Assembly (NCBI RefSeq): GCF_000703165.1 | Contig: NZ_JNLQ01000002.1 | Coordinates: 2,914,001 to 2,978,000, forward strand | DNA: 64,000 nucleotides | DNA from: Butyrivibrio sp. AE3004 | Lineage (GTDB): Bacteria; Bacillota; Clostridia; Lachnospirales; Lachnospiraceae | Direction of reading: 5' to 3' | Shown: piece by piece, positions 16,462-24,715 of the stretch | How positions within the stretch are numbered: position 1 is the first letter of the stretch | Layout of the letters: each line of letters begins with the position of its first letter | Notes under the pieces: model-generated | The model's input: the letters and a program-made list of their open reading frames with translations, nothing else | Told to the model about the DNA's origin: nothing | Database searches by the model: none | Position numbers and translations under genes: made by a program

Positions 16462-19141
16462 GTCTCTTCCTCCCATTCCTATTCTTTTTCCTGCCCTCAG
16501 GCTTTTTTGAATACTCTGATCCAGGATTTTCCAAGGTCTCCTGGCCAGGATTATCAGTTTTTTCAAAACCTTCTTCTGCAGCTGTTTCCGAACTAACAGA
16601 ATTTTCAGATACTATATCCTTATTTTCTTCAAATGCCTCTCTTTCAAGCTTTTTTATGTCGTCGTTAAAAAGCAGATCCATTTCTTCAGGATTAAGATCT
16701 GATGCTTCAAGTCTTCCCATGTTTCCGCTCTGTACAAGAGCTCTTACATCACCCATTACAACCGCATGAACTTCACCGATAATTCTTCCGTTTATCTGTC
16801 CCTCTATTCTTCCGTCTATTCTCATAAGTCCGGTATCACGTTCAATCCCAAGCGGCACGGATACCTCAAAGGATGTCTTATCTATGATTGAAGCCCCGAT
16901 AAGAAGTATCTGAGGAAGTACAAACATTACCAGGAGTATGGAAATAATTGTTCCTCGTCCAAGACACTGTCCGATACCGCATATTGCTCCGTCTGAAGTC
17001 AAAAGGCCTATGGAAATTCCTGCAAGTGCAAGCATTGAACCGGAGGTTATTATTGTCGGAAATGCAAAGTTCATGGTTTCAATTATCGCATCTCTATGAG
17101 ACATCTTATCCTTAAGCTCCATGAATCTTCCCGAGATGACAATCGCATAGTCGATATTTGCACCCATCTGAATAGAACTTACGATCAGGTATGTCATAAA
17201 GAAAATGTTGTTTTTCTGTATTGTCGGAAAAGCAAAATTTATCCAGATAGCACCTTCAATAACGGCGATCAGAAGCACCGGCATTCCTGCTGACTTGAAG
17301 GTAAACAGAAGTACCACCAGTACCGCCAGAATTGAAATTACCGTAACAACGGTATTATCTCTTGAAAAAGTCTTCTGCAAGTCATACTGGCTGGTTGCCT
17401 CACCTATAACAAGAATCTGTCCGTCATAGTACTTATTTGCCATTGTATGCATCTGGTCAAGGAATTCAAAAGTTTCTTTGCCTTCCTGGGGAAGATTTAA
17501 ATATACAAGAATTCTGCTGTATTTTTCTCCCTGAAGCTGTTTTTTTGCAATGTTCATCTGCTCATAGGCATCATCAAGAGTCTCTTTCATGCTGTCATCC
17601 AGCGTCACATAGCCCTCATCCACTTCCTCATGCAGGAACATTATCATATCTATAAGGGGAACCCTGTATGTAGAAATTCCGTTAACAAGCTTTGCATAGT
17701 TTTTATCATTCACGGCATATGCCATATACAAAAGCTCAGACACCTCATAATCAAGCTCCAAAAGCTCCGAAAACTCTCTGGCTGTCAGTTTATCCGCAAG
17801 ACAATAGCCTCCCATCGCCTCAATGTTTGCAAGTCCCTGTGCGGACTTAACCTCAGGACAGGAAAGATATGTCTGGATAAGCCTTTTTTCCTTCTCATAA
17901 TTGCCCGCAGGAATATTGACTGCCACGAAATTAGAATCCCCAAAGGTTTCGCTTATCATTTCCGTTGCAATCTGAGTCTCATTCTTGATCGGTGTTTCTA
18001 TTTTGGTATACCCATAGACAAAAGGACAGTGATTCTGAATAAAAAACGCTCCTATTATTACAGCAACAAATACAGGCGGAACTATGAATCTTGTAAAATA
18101 ATCAAAGCTGCCGACAAATGGAATCTGAGGGATAAAGCTTTTATGCTTGGTTTTATCCATCCAGGGTCCGAATATCATAAGAAGTCCGGGCATAAGAAGA
18201 AATACGGCTATAAGACTTAGTACAATAGCCTTGATCAGACAGATAGCCATATCGCGTCCTATTCCGAACTGCATGAACATCATTGCCACAAGACCGCCTA
18301 TTGTTGTAAGCGAGCTTGAAGATATTTCCGGAATTGCCTTACTTAAAGCCACAATATCAGCTTCTCTTATAGGCAGGTTTTCATGCTCTTCTTTATATCT
18401 GTTACAAAAAATAACTGCATAGTCGATAGACAAAGCCAGCTGTAAGACAATTGTTACCGAATCGGACACAAAGGAAATTGTGCCAAGTATAAAATTGGTT
18501 CCGGCCGACATCAGCGCAGCAGCACCAAATGTAAGAAGAAGTACCGGAATTTCCGCATAGGTCTGTGATGTCAGAACAAGCACAACCAGCACTATCACAA
18601 CAACCAGCGCACTTACAGTCTGCATCTCCTTCTGGATTGTTTCAGCGGCTGCATTGCCCATAGAAGTACTGACAAATATATCATAGTCCGAAAGCATTTC
18701 TTTTATTTCATCAAGTCCGTCCAAAGACCTTTGATCAGTTTCCTCGTACTTAAAGGTAATATCAAAAAGCGCAGAAAAGTTGTTGTAATGATCAGGTGTT
18801 TCATTAAAAGTGATCATCGCAACATCATCTCTTTTCCCAATCGTTTCAGAAAGATCTTTTGCATCCTCATATACAATATTGGACACCATGATCTTTGCAG
18901 ATCCGTAGGTTGTATACTCTTTACCCATGAGATCAAGACCGAGGCTGGTCTCAAAAGAGCTTGGAAGATAAGCCGAGAGCAAATTCTCAACCTTTACCAT
19001 TCCCGATGCTATAGCGCAGAATATCAACGCTATTCCAAATAACAGAAAGAAGAGGTTTCTTCTGTCAACGATGAAGGACGCAACCTTCATCATAACATCA
19101 CCGTCTTCTTTAGTGATGGCGGCTTTTTCAGGTTTAGCCAT
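16442..19141 (-). CDS. RND superfamily (MMPL/HAE3-type) exporter
   Basis: An 899-residue protein from ATG 19141; GGGGGG lies 8 bases upstream, while the longer TTG start at 19147 is poorly placed. It has the two-fold RND layout: TM1 (about 30-50), an extracytoplasmic domain (50-175), five helices (180-330), TM7 near 360, a second external domain (375-590) and five helices (600-765). The SIDYAVIFCNRY segment in helix 4 and its NIDYAIVISGR counterpart in the second half are MMPL motifs carrying the aspartate of the proton path. The last 130 residues are cytoplasmic, include a glycine-spaced stretch (RIDGRIEGQINGRIIG) and end in a highly charged tail. Cargo is unknown; related proteins export lipids or glycolipids. 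It heads a three-gene unit with its own promoter-like region. Confidence 0.85.
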   Translation of the reverse strand: MAKPEKAAITKEDGDVMMKVASFIVDRRNLFFLLFGIALIFCAIASGMVKVENLLSAYLPSSFETSLGLDLMGKEYTTYGSAKIMVSNIVYEDAKDLSETIGKRDDVAMITFNETPDHYNNFSALFDITFKYEETDQRSLDGLDEIKEMLSDYDIFVSTSMGNAAAETIQKEMQTVSALVVVIVLVVLVLTSQTYAEIPVLLLTFGAAALMSAGTNFILGTISFVSDSVTIVLQLALSIDYAVIFCNRYKEEHENLPIREADIVALSKAIPEISSSSLTTIGGLVAMMFMQFGIGRDMAICLIKAIVLSLIAVFLLMPGLLMIFGPWMDKTKHKSFIPQIPFVGSFDYFTRFIVPPVFVAVIIGAFFIQNHCPFVYGYTKIETPIKNETQIATEMISETFGDSNFVAVNIPAGNYEKEKRLIQTYLSCPEVKSAQGLANIEAMGGYCLADKLTAREFSELLELDYEVSELLYMAYAVNDKNYAKLVNGISTYRVPLIDMIMFLHEEVDEGYVTLDDSMKETLDDAYEQMNIAKKQLQGEKYSRILVYLNLPQEGKETFEFLDQMHTMANKYYDGQILVIGEATSQYDLQKTFSRDNTVVTVISILAVLVVLLFTFKSAGMPVLLIAVIEGAIWINFAFPTIQKNNIFFMTYLIVSSIQMGANIDYAIVISGRFMELKDKMSHRDAIIETMNFAFPTIITSGSMLALAGISIGLLTSDGAICGIGQCLGRGTIISILLVMFVLPQILLIGASIIDKTSFEVSVPLGIERDTGLMRIDGRIEGQINGRIIGEVHAVVMGDVRALVQSGNMGRLEASDLNPEEMDLLFNDDIKKLEREAFEENKDIVSENSVSSETAAEEGFEKTDNPGQETLENPGSEYSKKPEGRKKNRNGRKRHENKKA

Positions 19142-19169
19142 ATTCAATTCCCCCCAAAAAACTTTTCAA

Positions 19170-19200
19170 AGAAATTGAATTTTCTCATCGTTCAATTTCT
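19170..19200. promoter_or_regulatory. Perfect 10-bp inverted repeat in MMPL leader (operator or hairpin)
   Basis: AGAAATTGAA at 19170-19179 is the exact reverse complement of TTCAATTTCT at 19191-19200, separated by 11 bases. It lies just after the predicted transcription start and before the ribosome site of the MMPL gene. It is AT-rich and has no following T-run, so an operator is more likely than a terminator. Confidence 0.5.
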
Positions 19201-19206
19201 TATAAT

Positions 19207-19234
19207 AAATTATTTTATCATATTATTTAGTCAA
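19207..19234 (-). promoter_or_regulatory. Candidate promoter for the MMPL unit
   Basis: On the minus strand, TTGACT (19229-19234) is followed after 16 bases by TAATTT (19207-19212), in the 115-base gap between the ATP-grasp stop and the MMPL start. The -35 is good, the -10 weak; other AT-rich -10 choices exist nearby. Confidence 0.4.
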
Positions 19235-19256
19235 ATACTTAAGATAGGTCCTGGTT

Positions 19257-20507
19257 TTACGCATTTTCGCCCAGTCTGAAGACAATGTGTTCTTCCGCCT
19301 TTTTTGCGTTTGCTTCCGCTTCATCGGCATTTTTACCTACCGCAATGATATGTCCCCATCTGTCACCACTGTTTTTTAATCTGCCCGCTTTTTCTCCAAC
19401 CTTTTTATATATGGATATTTCTACCACACCGGGCATTTTCTCTGCTTCAAAAACCCCCTCGATCGCAGTTATCACAAATTCTTTTCCATCTGCACTGCTT
19501 TCCTCTTTTGAATGAAGAAATCTGATAGCAGAGCCTTCATTCTTTGAACTCTTACAGTCCACCTTTTCACCAATTGTTGATGAAATACATAAATCTATGA
19601 GATCAACTCCGGTAGAAAGTGGAACAAGCCTTGATGTTATAAAGTCACCTCCAAGCCTTGCGGCTATTTCGACCAGCTTAGCACCTTCTTTTGTCACCTT
19701 AATTTCCGTATGCGATGGACCGTCAATTATTCCGACCGCTTTTATCGCTGCTTTGGCAACCTTTTTTATATCATCCTGTACTTCCTTTGGAAGTCTTGAA
19801 GGTTCCGTATGGCCGGTTTCTACAAAAAAGGGAACTTCGGTAACCATCTTATCGGTTATGGTAATTATGTTTGTTTCTCCGGAAACCGTAAAAGACTCAA
19901 CACTTACTTCCGGACCTTCCATAAATTCCTCAAGAAGAACCTCCCCGCTCCTTGAATACTGTCTTGTATAATTGTATATTTCTTTGAGCTTTTCCTGTTT
20001 TATATCTTCCTCCGGAGTTTTATACCCGCTTGCATTAACAAGCACAACTCCTCTGCTCGCAGCATTATCCGCAGGTTTGCATACAAATCTGTCACCAAGG
20101 AGCCTTGCTGCCTCCATAAATTCCTTTTCATCAGAAACTACGTGAAACTCAGGGATAGGCACATTGCATTCCTTCATACGTCTTCTCATAGCAGCCTTGT
20201 CAGTTGCACATATGGAGTTTTCATAGGAAATATCATTTCTTTTGCCAAGCTGTTCATTCACAAAGGCAACGGTCCTTACGGGCATATCGCTGGTTGAGGT
20301 TATGATATAATCCGGCTCATATTTCTTTGCAGCTTCAAGCACAGCGTCCCTGTCAATTGTACTGATGCACAAAAACTCATCGGCAAATTCAATACCAACC
20401 GCTTCCGGATCATAATCAAGGGCATATACATACAAGCCCTTCTCCTTTGCTTTTTTTATTGCAGGTACCTGCAAAGCACTTGCTCCAAGTATAAAAATCT
20501 TTTTCAT
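19257..20507 (-). CDS. ATP-grasp ligase coupled to the pseudaminic acid genes
   Basis: A 416-residue ATP-grasp enzyme from ATG 20507 (a GTG at 20516 would add three residues). Residues 1-100 form the pre-ATP-grasp alpha/beta domain (KIFILGASALQVPAIKKAKEKG, ALDYDPEAVG). The ATP-binding part has FVCKPADNAASRGVVLV, VLLEEFMEGPEVSVESF and the metal-binding KLVEIAARLGGDFI. It resembles carbamoyl-phosphate-synthase/BL00235-type ATP-grasp ligases that join a carboxylate to an amine. It starts 5 bases after the pseG stop and is the last gene of the pse block, where PseH (N-4 acetyltransferase) is often found. I infer it may acylate the amino sugar, for example with an amino acid. Family is sure, substrate is not. 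Confidence 0.8.
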   Translation of the reverse strand: MKKIFILGASALQVPAIKKAKEKGLYVYALDYDPEAVGIEFADEFLCISTIDRDAVLEAAKKYEPDYIITSTSDMPVRTVAFVNEQLGKRNDISYENSICATDKAAMRRRMKECNVPIPEFHVVSDEKEFMEAARLLGDRFVCKPADNAASRGVVLVNASGYKTPEEDIKQEKLKEIYNYTRQYSRSGEVLLEEFMEGPEVSVESFTVSGETNIITITDKMVTEVPFFVETGHTEPSRLPKEVQDDIKKVAKAAIKAVGIIDGPSHTEIKVTKEGAKLVEIAARLGGDFITSRLVPLSTGVDLIDLCISSTIGEKVDCKSSKNEGSAIRFLHSKEESSADGKEFVITAIEGVFEAEKMPGVVEISIYKKVGEKAGRLKNSGDRWGHIIAVGKNADEAEANAKKAEEHIVFRLGENA

Positions 20508-20512
20508 AAAAC

Positions 20513-21703
20513 TCACATCTCCATAAGTACTTCTGCTATTCTGTCAGCACCCTGACCATCTATAAGTTGCTTTAGTTTGTTTGATTTTTCTATTCTCTCC
20601 GAGGTGTCCATGAAAGCCACTTCCTCTATGAATTCAATAATCGAAGTAAGGACTTCATTCATATCATTTCTAAAATCACCCGCATATGGGATATATCCCC
20701 TGTTTGCGAAAAACATCGCATCCGGCTCCTGATTCTCCGCAAAGACAAAGCTTATGGACAATACGCCTACAGCACACAGTTCGTACAAAGTCGTTCCCGC
20801 AGGTGTGATCGCAACATCACAGCTCCCCATTATATCTGCAACATTTGATACATTCTGATGCAAAACCACATATCCGTCCTCAATATATTCCTGAACTTTC
20901 TCTGTAACACGATAAAAACGTCCTGCAAGAAGATGGATTTTCTTTTTTCCCTCTCTGAAATGCAGTTCGGGATCCTTTAAGATTGCGGTAATAATAATCT
21001 CCGACAGCCCCATGGAATCCGCGCCTCCGGTAGTCAGAAAAATGTTGCCGATATCATTTTTGTTATAGCCATAAGTTCTGTGGGCTCCATCTGCAGCTTC
21101 TTTGTTTTCGTCAGCAACAAGTTTTTCATCTTCAACAAGCTCAATATTCATCAAAAGCTCGCCATCAGTTCCAAACCTCCCCATATCACCTGCAACACCC
21201 GTTCCGCGAGTCATTCTGCTCTTATTTACAAACTGCTCCCTGATAGGTATGTATTTAGTTCCAAGCAGCAGCATTGGTACATCTTCTCCGTAGAATTCTT
21301 CATAGGAAAGATCTACAGCTCCCGGACTATAATTTAAAATTGCGGTTGCGGGAAATCTTTCCTTTTGCATATCATCGATATACATGGTTCTGATACCGTT
21401 CGATTCAAGCATTCGAATATACTCAGGAGTTGCATAATAGCTGTCCACCAGAATTGTGGTTATCTCCTCATCATGAAGATAATCAAGCAGAAGTATAATC
21501 TCCTGCTCCAGAAGCCTCCAGTCGGTTCCAAGCACAAAAAAACCGTACTCTTCCTCAATATAAGGCACTATATTATTATCCGCAGACACAAAAACGACAG
21601 AGCATCCCATCTGCTGCAGACTACCAGCTATTGTCCTGCAGCGCATGATATGCCCCGTCGCCACTATTTCATTTGCGTCCACACGAATCGCTATCGTACT
21701 CAA
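20513..21703 (-). CDS. pseG: PseG-like nucleotide-sugar hydrolase (glycosyltransferase-B fold)
   Basis: A 396-residue protein beginning STIAIRVDANEIVATGHIMRC, matching the RxDGN...GHxMRC start of PseG, which removes UDP from UDP-2,4-diacetamido-2,4,6-trideoxy-altrose before the synthase step. The C-half has FLTTGGAD and TPAGTTLYELCAVG, the nucleotide-contacting part. Start is TTG, with GGAG 5 bases upstream, and it lies within the last 35 bases of pseI. It is longer than typical PseG (about 275-340) because of a charged insertion around residues 165-215, between the two lobes. No GNAT (PseH) domain is fused to it. Confidence 0.82.
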   Translation of the reverse strand: MSTIAIRVDANEIVATGHIMRCRTIAGSLQQMGCSVVFVSADNNIVPYIEEEYGFFVLGTDWRLLEQEIILLLDYLHDEEITTILVDSYYATPEYIRMLESNGIRTMYIDDMQKERFPATAILNYSPGAVDLSYEEFYGEDVPMLLLGTKYIPIREQFVNKSRMTRGTGVAGDMGRFGTDGELLMNIELVEDEKLVADENKEAADGAHRTYGYNKNDIGNIFLTTGGADSMGLSEIIITAILKDPELHFREGKKKIHLLAGRFYRVTEKVQEYIEDGYVVLHQNVSNVADIMGSCDVAITPAGTTLYELCAVGVLSISFVFAENQEPDAMFFANRGYIPYAGDFRNDMNEVLTSIIEFIEEVAFMDTSERIEKSNKLKQLIDGQGADRIAEVLMEM

Positions 21704-22733
21704 TTTTGCTCCAATCCAGCGGTGTTCCGCGTGTTAGCTTATGTTTAGCCTTTTTGCCAAGTACCTCTTCATAATACTTTGGCTTCATTCCCTGAATATT
21801 GTAGGATCTGATACTTCTTACATTTTTTTCAGTAAGAGCTTCGCCTTCCTCAACATCCTCAACTATAAAAAGAGATCTTCGATTGGTATATTCTCCTGCT
21901 TCAGCCTCAGTAGGACCATAAAAAATACTACCAAGAGCCAGCTCCGCATCATGCACTCCCTTAACCATATCTGCAAATTCCTTCGGTTCCATTGAAAATG
22001 CGGAATCTGCAGACGGAAGATTTCTGTCCAGGCAAAAATGTTTTTCAATTACAACTGCCCCAAGTGCCGCTGCTGCAATAGCAGCTGTTGCACCCATAGA
22101 ATGATCTGACAGCCCTATTGGCACATCAAACTTTTCTTTCATGTCAGGTATGGTCCTGAGATTAAGGTCTGAAGACACAGTCGGATAAACGCTGCAACAC
22201 TTAAGGAGAATTATTTCATCATTCCCCTGTGATCTTATCGCATCGATCGCTTCCCTGATTTCCTCCTCAGAGCCCATTCCTGTGGACATTATGATCGGCT
22301 TACCTGTCTTTGCAATATATTTTATAAGAGGAATATCAACCAGTTCAAATGATGCTATTTTGTAGAATTCCTCTCCGATGTTTTCCAAATAATCAACCGA
22401 AGTGGTATCAAATGGTGTAGAGAGAAAATCTATACCGCATTCCTCACACTTTTTCTTAATGGGTTCCATCCATTCCCACGGAGTATATGCCTCTTTATAA
22501 AGATCATGCAGATTATAACCGTCCCAAAGGCCGCCATGTATTCTGAAAGCCTCAGCATCACAGTCTATCGTGATTGTATCTGCCGTATAGGTTTGAGTTT
22601 TAAGGCAGTCGGCACCGGCCTTTGCTGCCTCCTCAACTATTTTCAGCGCATTTTCAAGACTTCCGCCATGATTTGCACTCATCTCAGCGATAATGTATGC
22701 TCGATTATTTTTCAGGCAATCTTTTAACTTCAT
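21669..22733 (-). CDS. pseI: Pseudaminic acid synthase
   Basis: A 354-residue NeuB-family synthase condensing phosphoenolpyruvate with the free trideoxy hexose. IIAEMSANHGGSLENAL, TQTYTADTITIDCD and GLWDGYNLHDLYKEAYTPWEW are the forms typical of PseI rather than sialic or legionaminic acid synthases. STPFDTTSVDYLE, STGMGS, GLSDHSMG and VIEKHF contribute the active site. The C-terminal 60 residues are an SAF (antifreeze-like) domain (RRSLFIVEDVEEGEALT, VRSIR). Length is as expected. GAGG precedes the ATG by 4 bases. The gene order pseB-C-F-I-G is intact. Confidence 0.92.
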   Translation of the reverse strand: MKLKDCLKNNRAYIIAEMSANHGGSLENALKIVEEAAKAGADCLKTQTYTADTITIDCDAEAFRIHGGLWDGYNLHDLYKEAYTPWEWMEPIKKKCEECGIDFLSTPFDTTSVDYLENIGEEFYKIASFELVDIPLIKYIAKTGKPIIMSTGMGSEEEIREAIDAIRSQGNDEIILLKCCSVYPTVSSDLNLRTIPDMKEKFDVPIGLSDHSMGATAAIAAAALGAVVIEKHFCLDRNLPSADSAFSMEPKEFADMVKGVHDAELALGSIFYGPTEAEAGEYTNRRSLFIVEDVEEGEALTEKNVRSIRSYNIQGMKPKYYEEVLGKKAKHKLTRGTPLDWSKIEYDSDSCGRK

Positions 22734-22761
22734 AAAACCTCATCCGCCAGCTTTGCTGACA

Positions 22762-23466
22762 TTATTTCAATATTCCCTGCTCAGTAAGAAATCTGTACTT
22801 AAGTTCTGCAAGAAGCCAGTCACTTTCATTATCTATATCCTGTGACTCCACCGGATCGATGATATACGGTATGGATTTCTCCATAGTCGTATCCTTCTGA
22901 ATTTTAAATGCATCATTTCTGAAAATATAGAACTGACCGCACTCATGATACTGTTTCTGAAGATCCTGGCTCCTGGTGGTTGCATACTCAGGATGAAGCA
23001 TCTTCACAAGTCCTTTCTCATCTATAAAAAGCCCTCTCTGAGGAGGATATGAAAATTCCTGCATCGGAACAATTGACTCAGCACCGGCTTTAACAAGCTC
23101 ATCCATTGCTTCCTTTAATTTCCTTGCTGTAACAAAAGGCGCTGTAGGATAAATGCAGCATCCGTATTCAAAGGTTTGCCCCATCTCCTCATATCTGTCA
23201 AGAACTTCCAAAAGGACGTCCGCAGTAGTTGCAGTGTCATTTGATGTCTCAGGAGATCTGTAAAAAGGGACTTTAGCACCTGCTGCCTTTGCTATCTCCG
23301 CAATTTCCTCATCATCTGTAGATACCATTACTTCATCAAATATTCCTGACTGCAGTGCTGCCTCTATAGAATAATTGATAATCGGTTTTCCGTTAAATAT
23401 TTTAATGTTTTTACGTGGTATTCTCTTACTTCCGCCACGTGCGGTTATTATAGCAATTGCGCTCAT
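22762..23466 (-). CDS. pseF: CMP-pseudaminic acid cytidylyltransferase
   Basis: A 234-residue NeuA-type enzyme that activates the nonulosonic acid with CTP. The start SAIAIITARGGSKRIPRKNIK carries the nucleotide-binding ARGGSKRIPxKN signature; DEVMVSTDDEEIAEIA, PTAPFVTARKL and DIDNESDW are further family motifs. I chose ATG 23466, which has AGGAG 5 bases upstream, over a GTG seven codons earlier. It follows pseC by 25 bases. The PxGxPxxKNIK-like variation agrees with PseF-type enzymes, but substrate is assigned mainly from its partners pseB, pseC and pseI. Confidence 0.9.
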   Translation of the reverse strand: MSAIAIITARGGSKRIPRKNIKIFNGKPIINYSIEAALQSGIFDEVMVSTDDEEIAEIAKAAGAKVPFYRSPETSNDTATTADVLLEVLDRYEEMGQTFEYGCCIYPTAPFVTARKLKEAMDELVKAGAESIVPMQEFSYPPQRGLFIDEKGLVKMLHPEYATTRSQDLQKQYHECGQFYIFRNDAFKIQKDTTMEKSIPYIIDPVESQDIDNESDWLLAELKYRFLTEQGILK

Positions 23467-23491
23467 GTATACTCCTGTTACAGGCACTTTT

Positions 23492-24700
23492 TTAAACTCT
23501 GTAATAATCCACTATCTTCTGTACTGCCTGTATAACATCCTCGGCATCTTCATTGGTCATACCTGAATATAGCGGAATTGTTATCATCTCATCATAAAGC
23601 TTCTCCGCATTAGGACAAATTCCCTTTTTATATCCCTGTTTTTCATAGTAAGGGAAATAGTATGTAGGAATATAGTGAACATTACAAATTATGTTCTCAG
23701 CTCCAAGAGCGTCGAAGAATTCTCTTCTGCCTATTTTAAGCTTTTCGGGAACAAGCCTTAAAATATACAGGTGTCTGCATGAATCGGAATTCTTATCCTC
23801 CTTCTGCACAAAAAGCTCGGGCATTTTTGAAAACGCTTCATCATACTTTGCCCTTATTTCTTTTCTTCTCTTAATAAACTCGGGAAGCCTGTCAAGCTGA
23901 CTGCACACAAGTGCTGCCTGCATATCTGTAAGTCTGTAATTTGGCGCAAGAAGAAGCTGCTCGTAGTACCAGGGACCATCGCTCTCATTTTGCATAAGTG
24001 AAGTATCCCTTGTTATTCCGTGAGTTCTAAGAAGAATCAGTTTCTTATATAGTTCTTCATCACTTGTGACAATCGCTCCGCCTTCACCTCCTGTAATTGT
24101 TTTAACAGCGTGAAAGCTAAAGGTTGTCATATCCGCCAAAGTGCCTACGTGCTTGCCCTTATATTTAGTTCCGATCGAGTGAGCTGCGTCCTCTATCATT
24201 ACAAGACCGTGTCTGTCGCAGATAGCTCTTATCTCGTCCAATGCCCCTGTCTGTCCTGTGTAATCAACAGGAATAACAGCCTTGGTCTTATCGGTAATCT
24301 TCCTTTCAATATCCGCAGGATCAATCTGATACGTCTCGGGATCAATATCCGCAAACACAGGCTTAGCCCCGCAATAAAATGCGCAGTTTGCACTTGCTGC
24401 AAAGGTTATCGGTGTAGTAATAACCTCATCCCCGGGTCCAACGCCTGCAGCAAGACATGCAATATGCAAAGCGGCAGTATCATTACTTATAGCTACCGCA
24501 TATTTTGCACCTGTTATTTCGCAGAGCATTTTTTCCATCCTGGTAATAGCAGGTCCCGTAGTGAGGTAATCACTTTTAAGCACCTCTACAACCGCCTCAA
24601 TATCATTCTCATTTATATCCTGGTGGGAATAGTATAATTTTTTGTCTCTAACGGGCGAACCCCCGCAAATAGCAGGGATTCCGTTTATCTTATCATTCAT
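23492..24700 (-). CDS. pseC: UDP-4-amino-4,6-dideoxy-N-acetyl-beta-L-altrosamine transaminase
   Basis: A 402-residue DegT-type aminotransferase. The PLP lysine is Lys200 in SFHAVKTITGGEGG, and IEDAAHSIG carries the PLP aspartate. DGPWYYEQLLLAPNYRLTDMQAAL, SQLDRLPEFIKRR and a late HYIPTYYFPYY are characteristic of PseC. It aminates the 4-keto product of PseB using glutamate. Its start follows the pseB stop by 15 bases, and the order and orientation support one operon. A LegC role is less likely because pseB is of the inverting type and pseI of the Pse type. Confidence 0.92.
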   Translation of the reverse strand: MNDKINGIPAICGGSPVRDKKLYYSHQDINENDIEAVVEVLKSDYLTTGPAITRMEKMLCEITGAKYAVAISNDTAALHIACLAAGVGPGDEVITTPITFAASANCAFYCGAKPVFADIDPETYQIDPADIERKITDKTKAVIPVDYTGQTGALDEIRAICDRHGLVMIEDAAHSIGTKYKGKHVGTLADMTTFSFHAVKTITGGEGGAIVTSDEELYKKLILLRTHGITRDTSLMQNESDGPWYYEQLLLAPNYRLTDMQAALVCSQLDRLPEFIKRRKEIRAKYDEAFSKMPELFVQKEDKNSDSCRHLYILRLVPEKLKIGRREFFDALGAENIICNVHYIPTYYFPYYEKQGYKKGICPNAEKLYDEMITIPLYSGMTNEDAEDVIQAVQKIVDYYRV

Positions 24701-24715
24701 TTGTACTCCAGTTTA

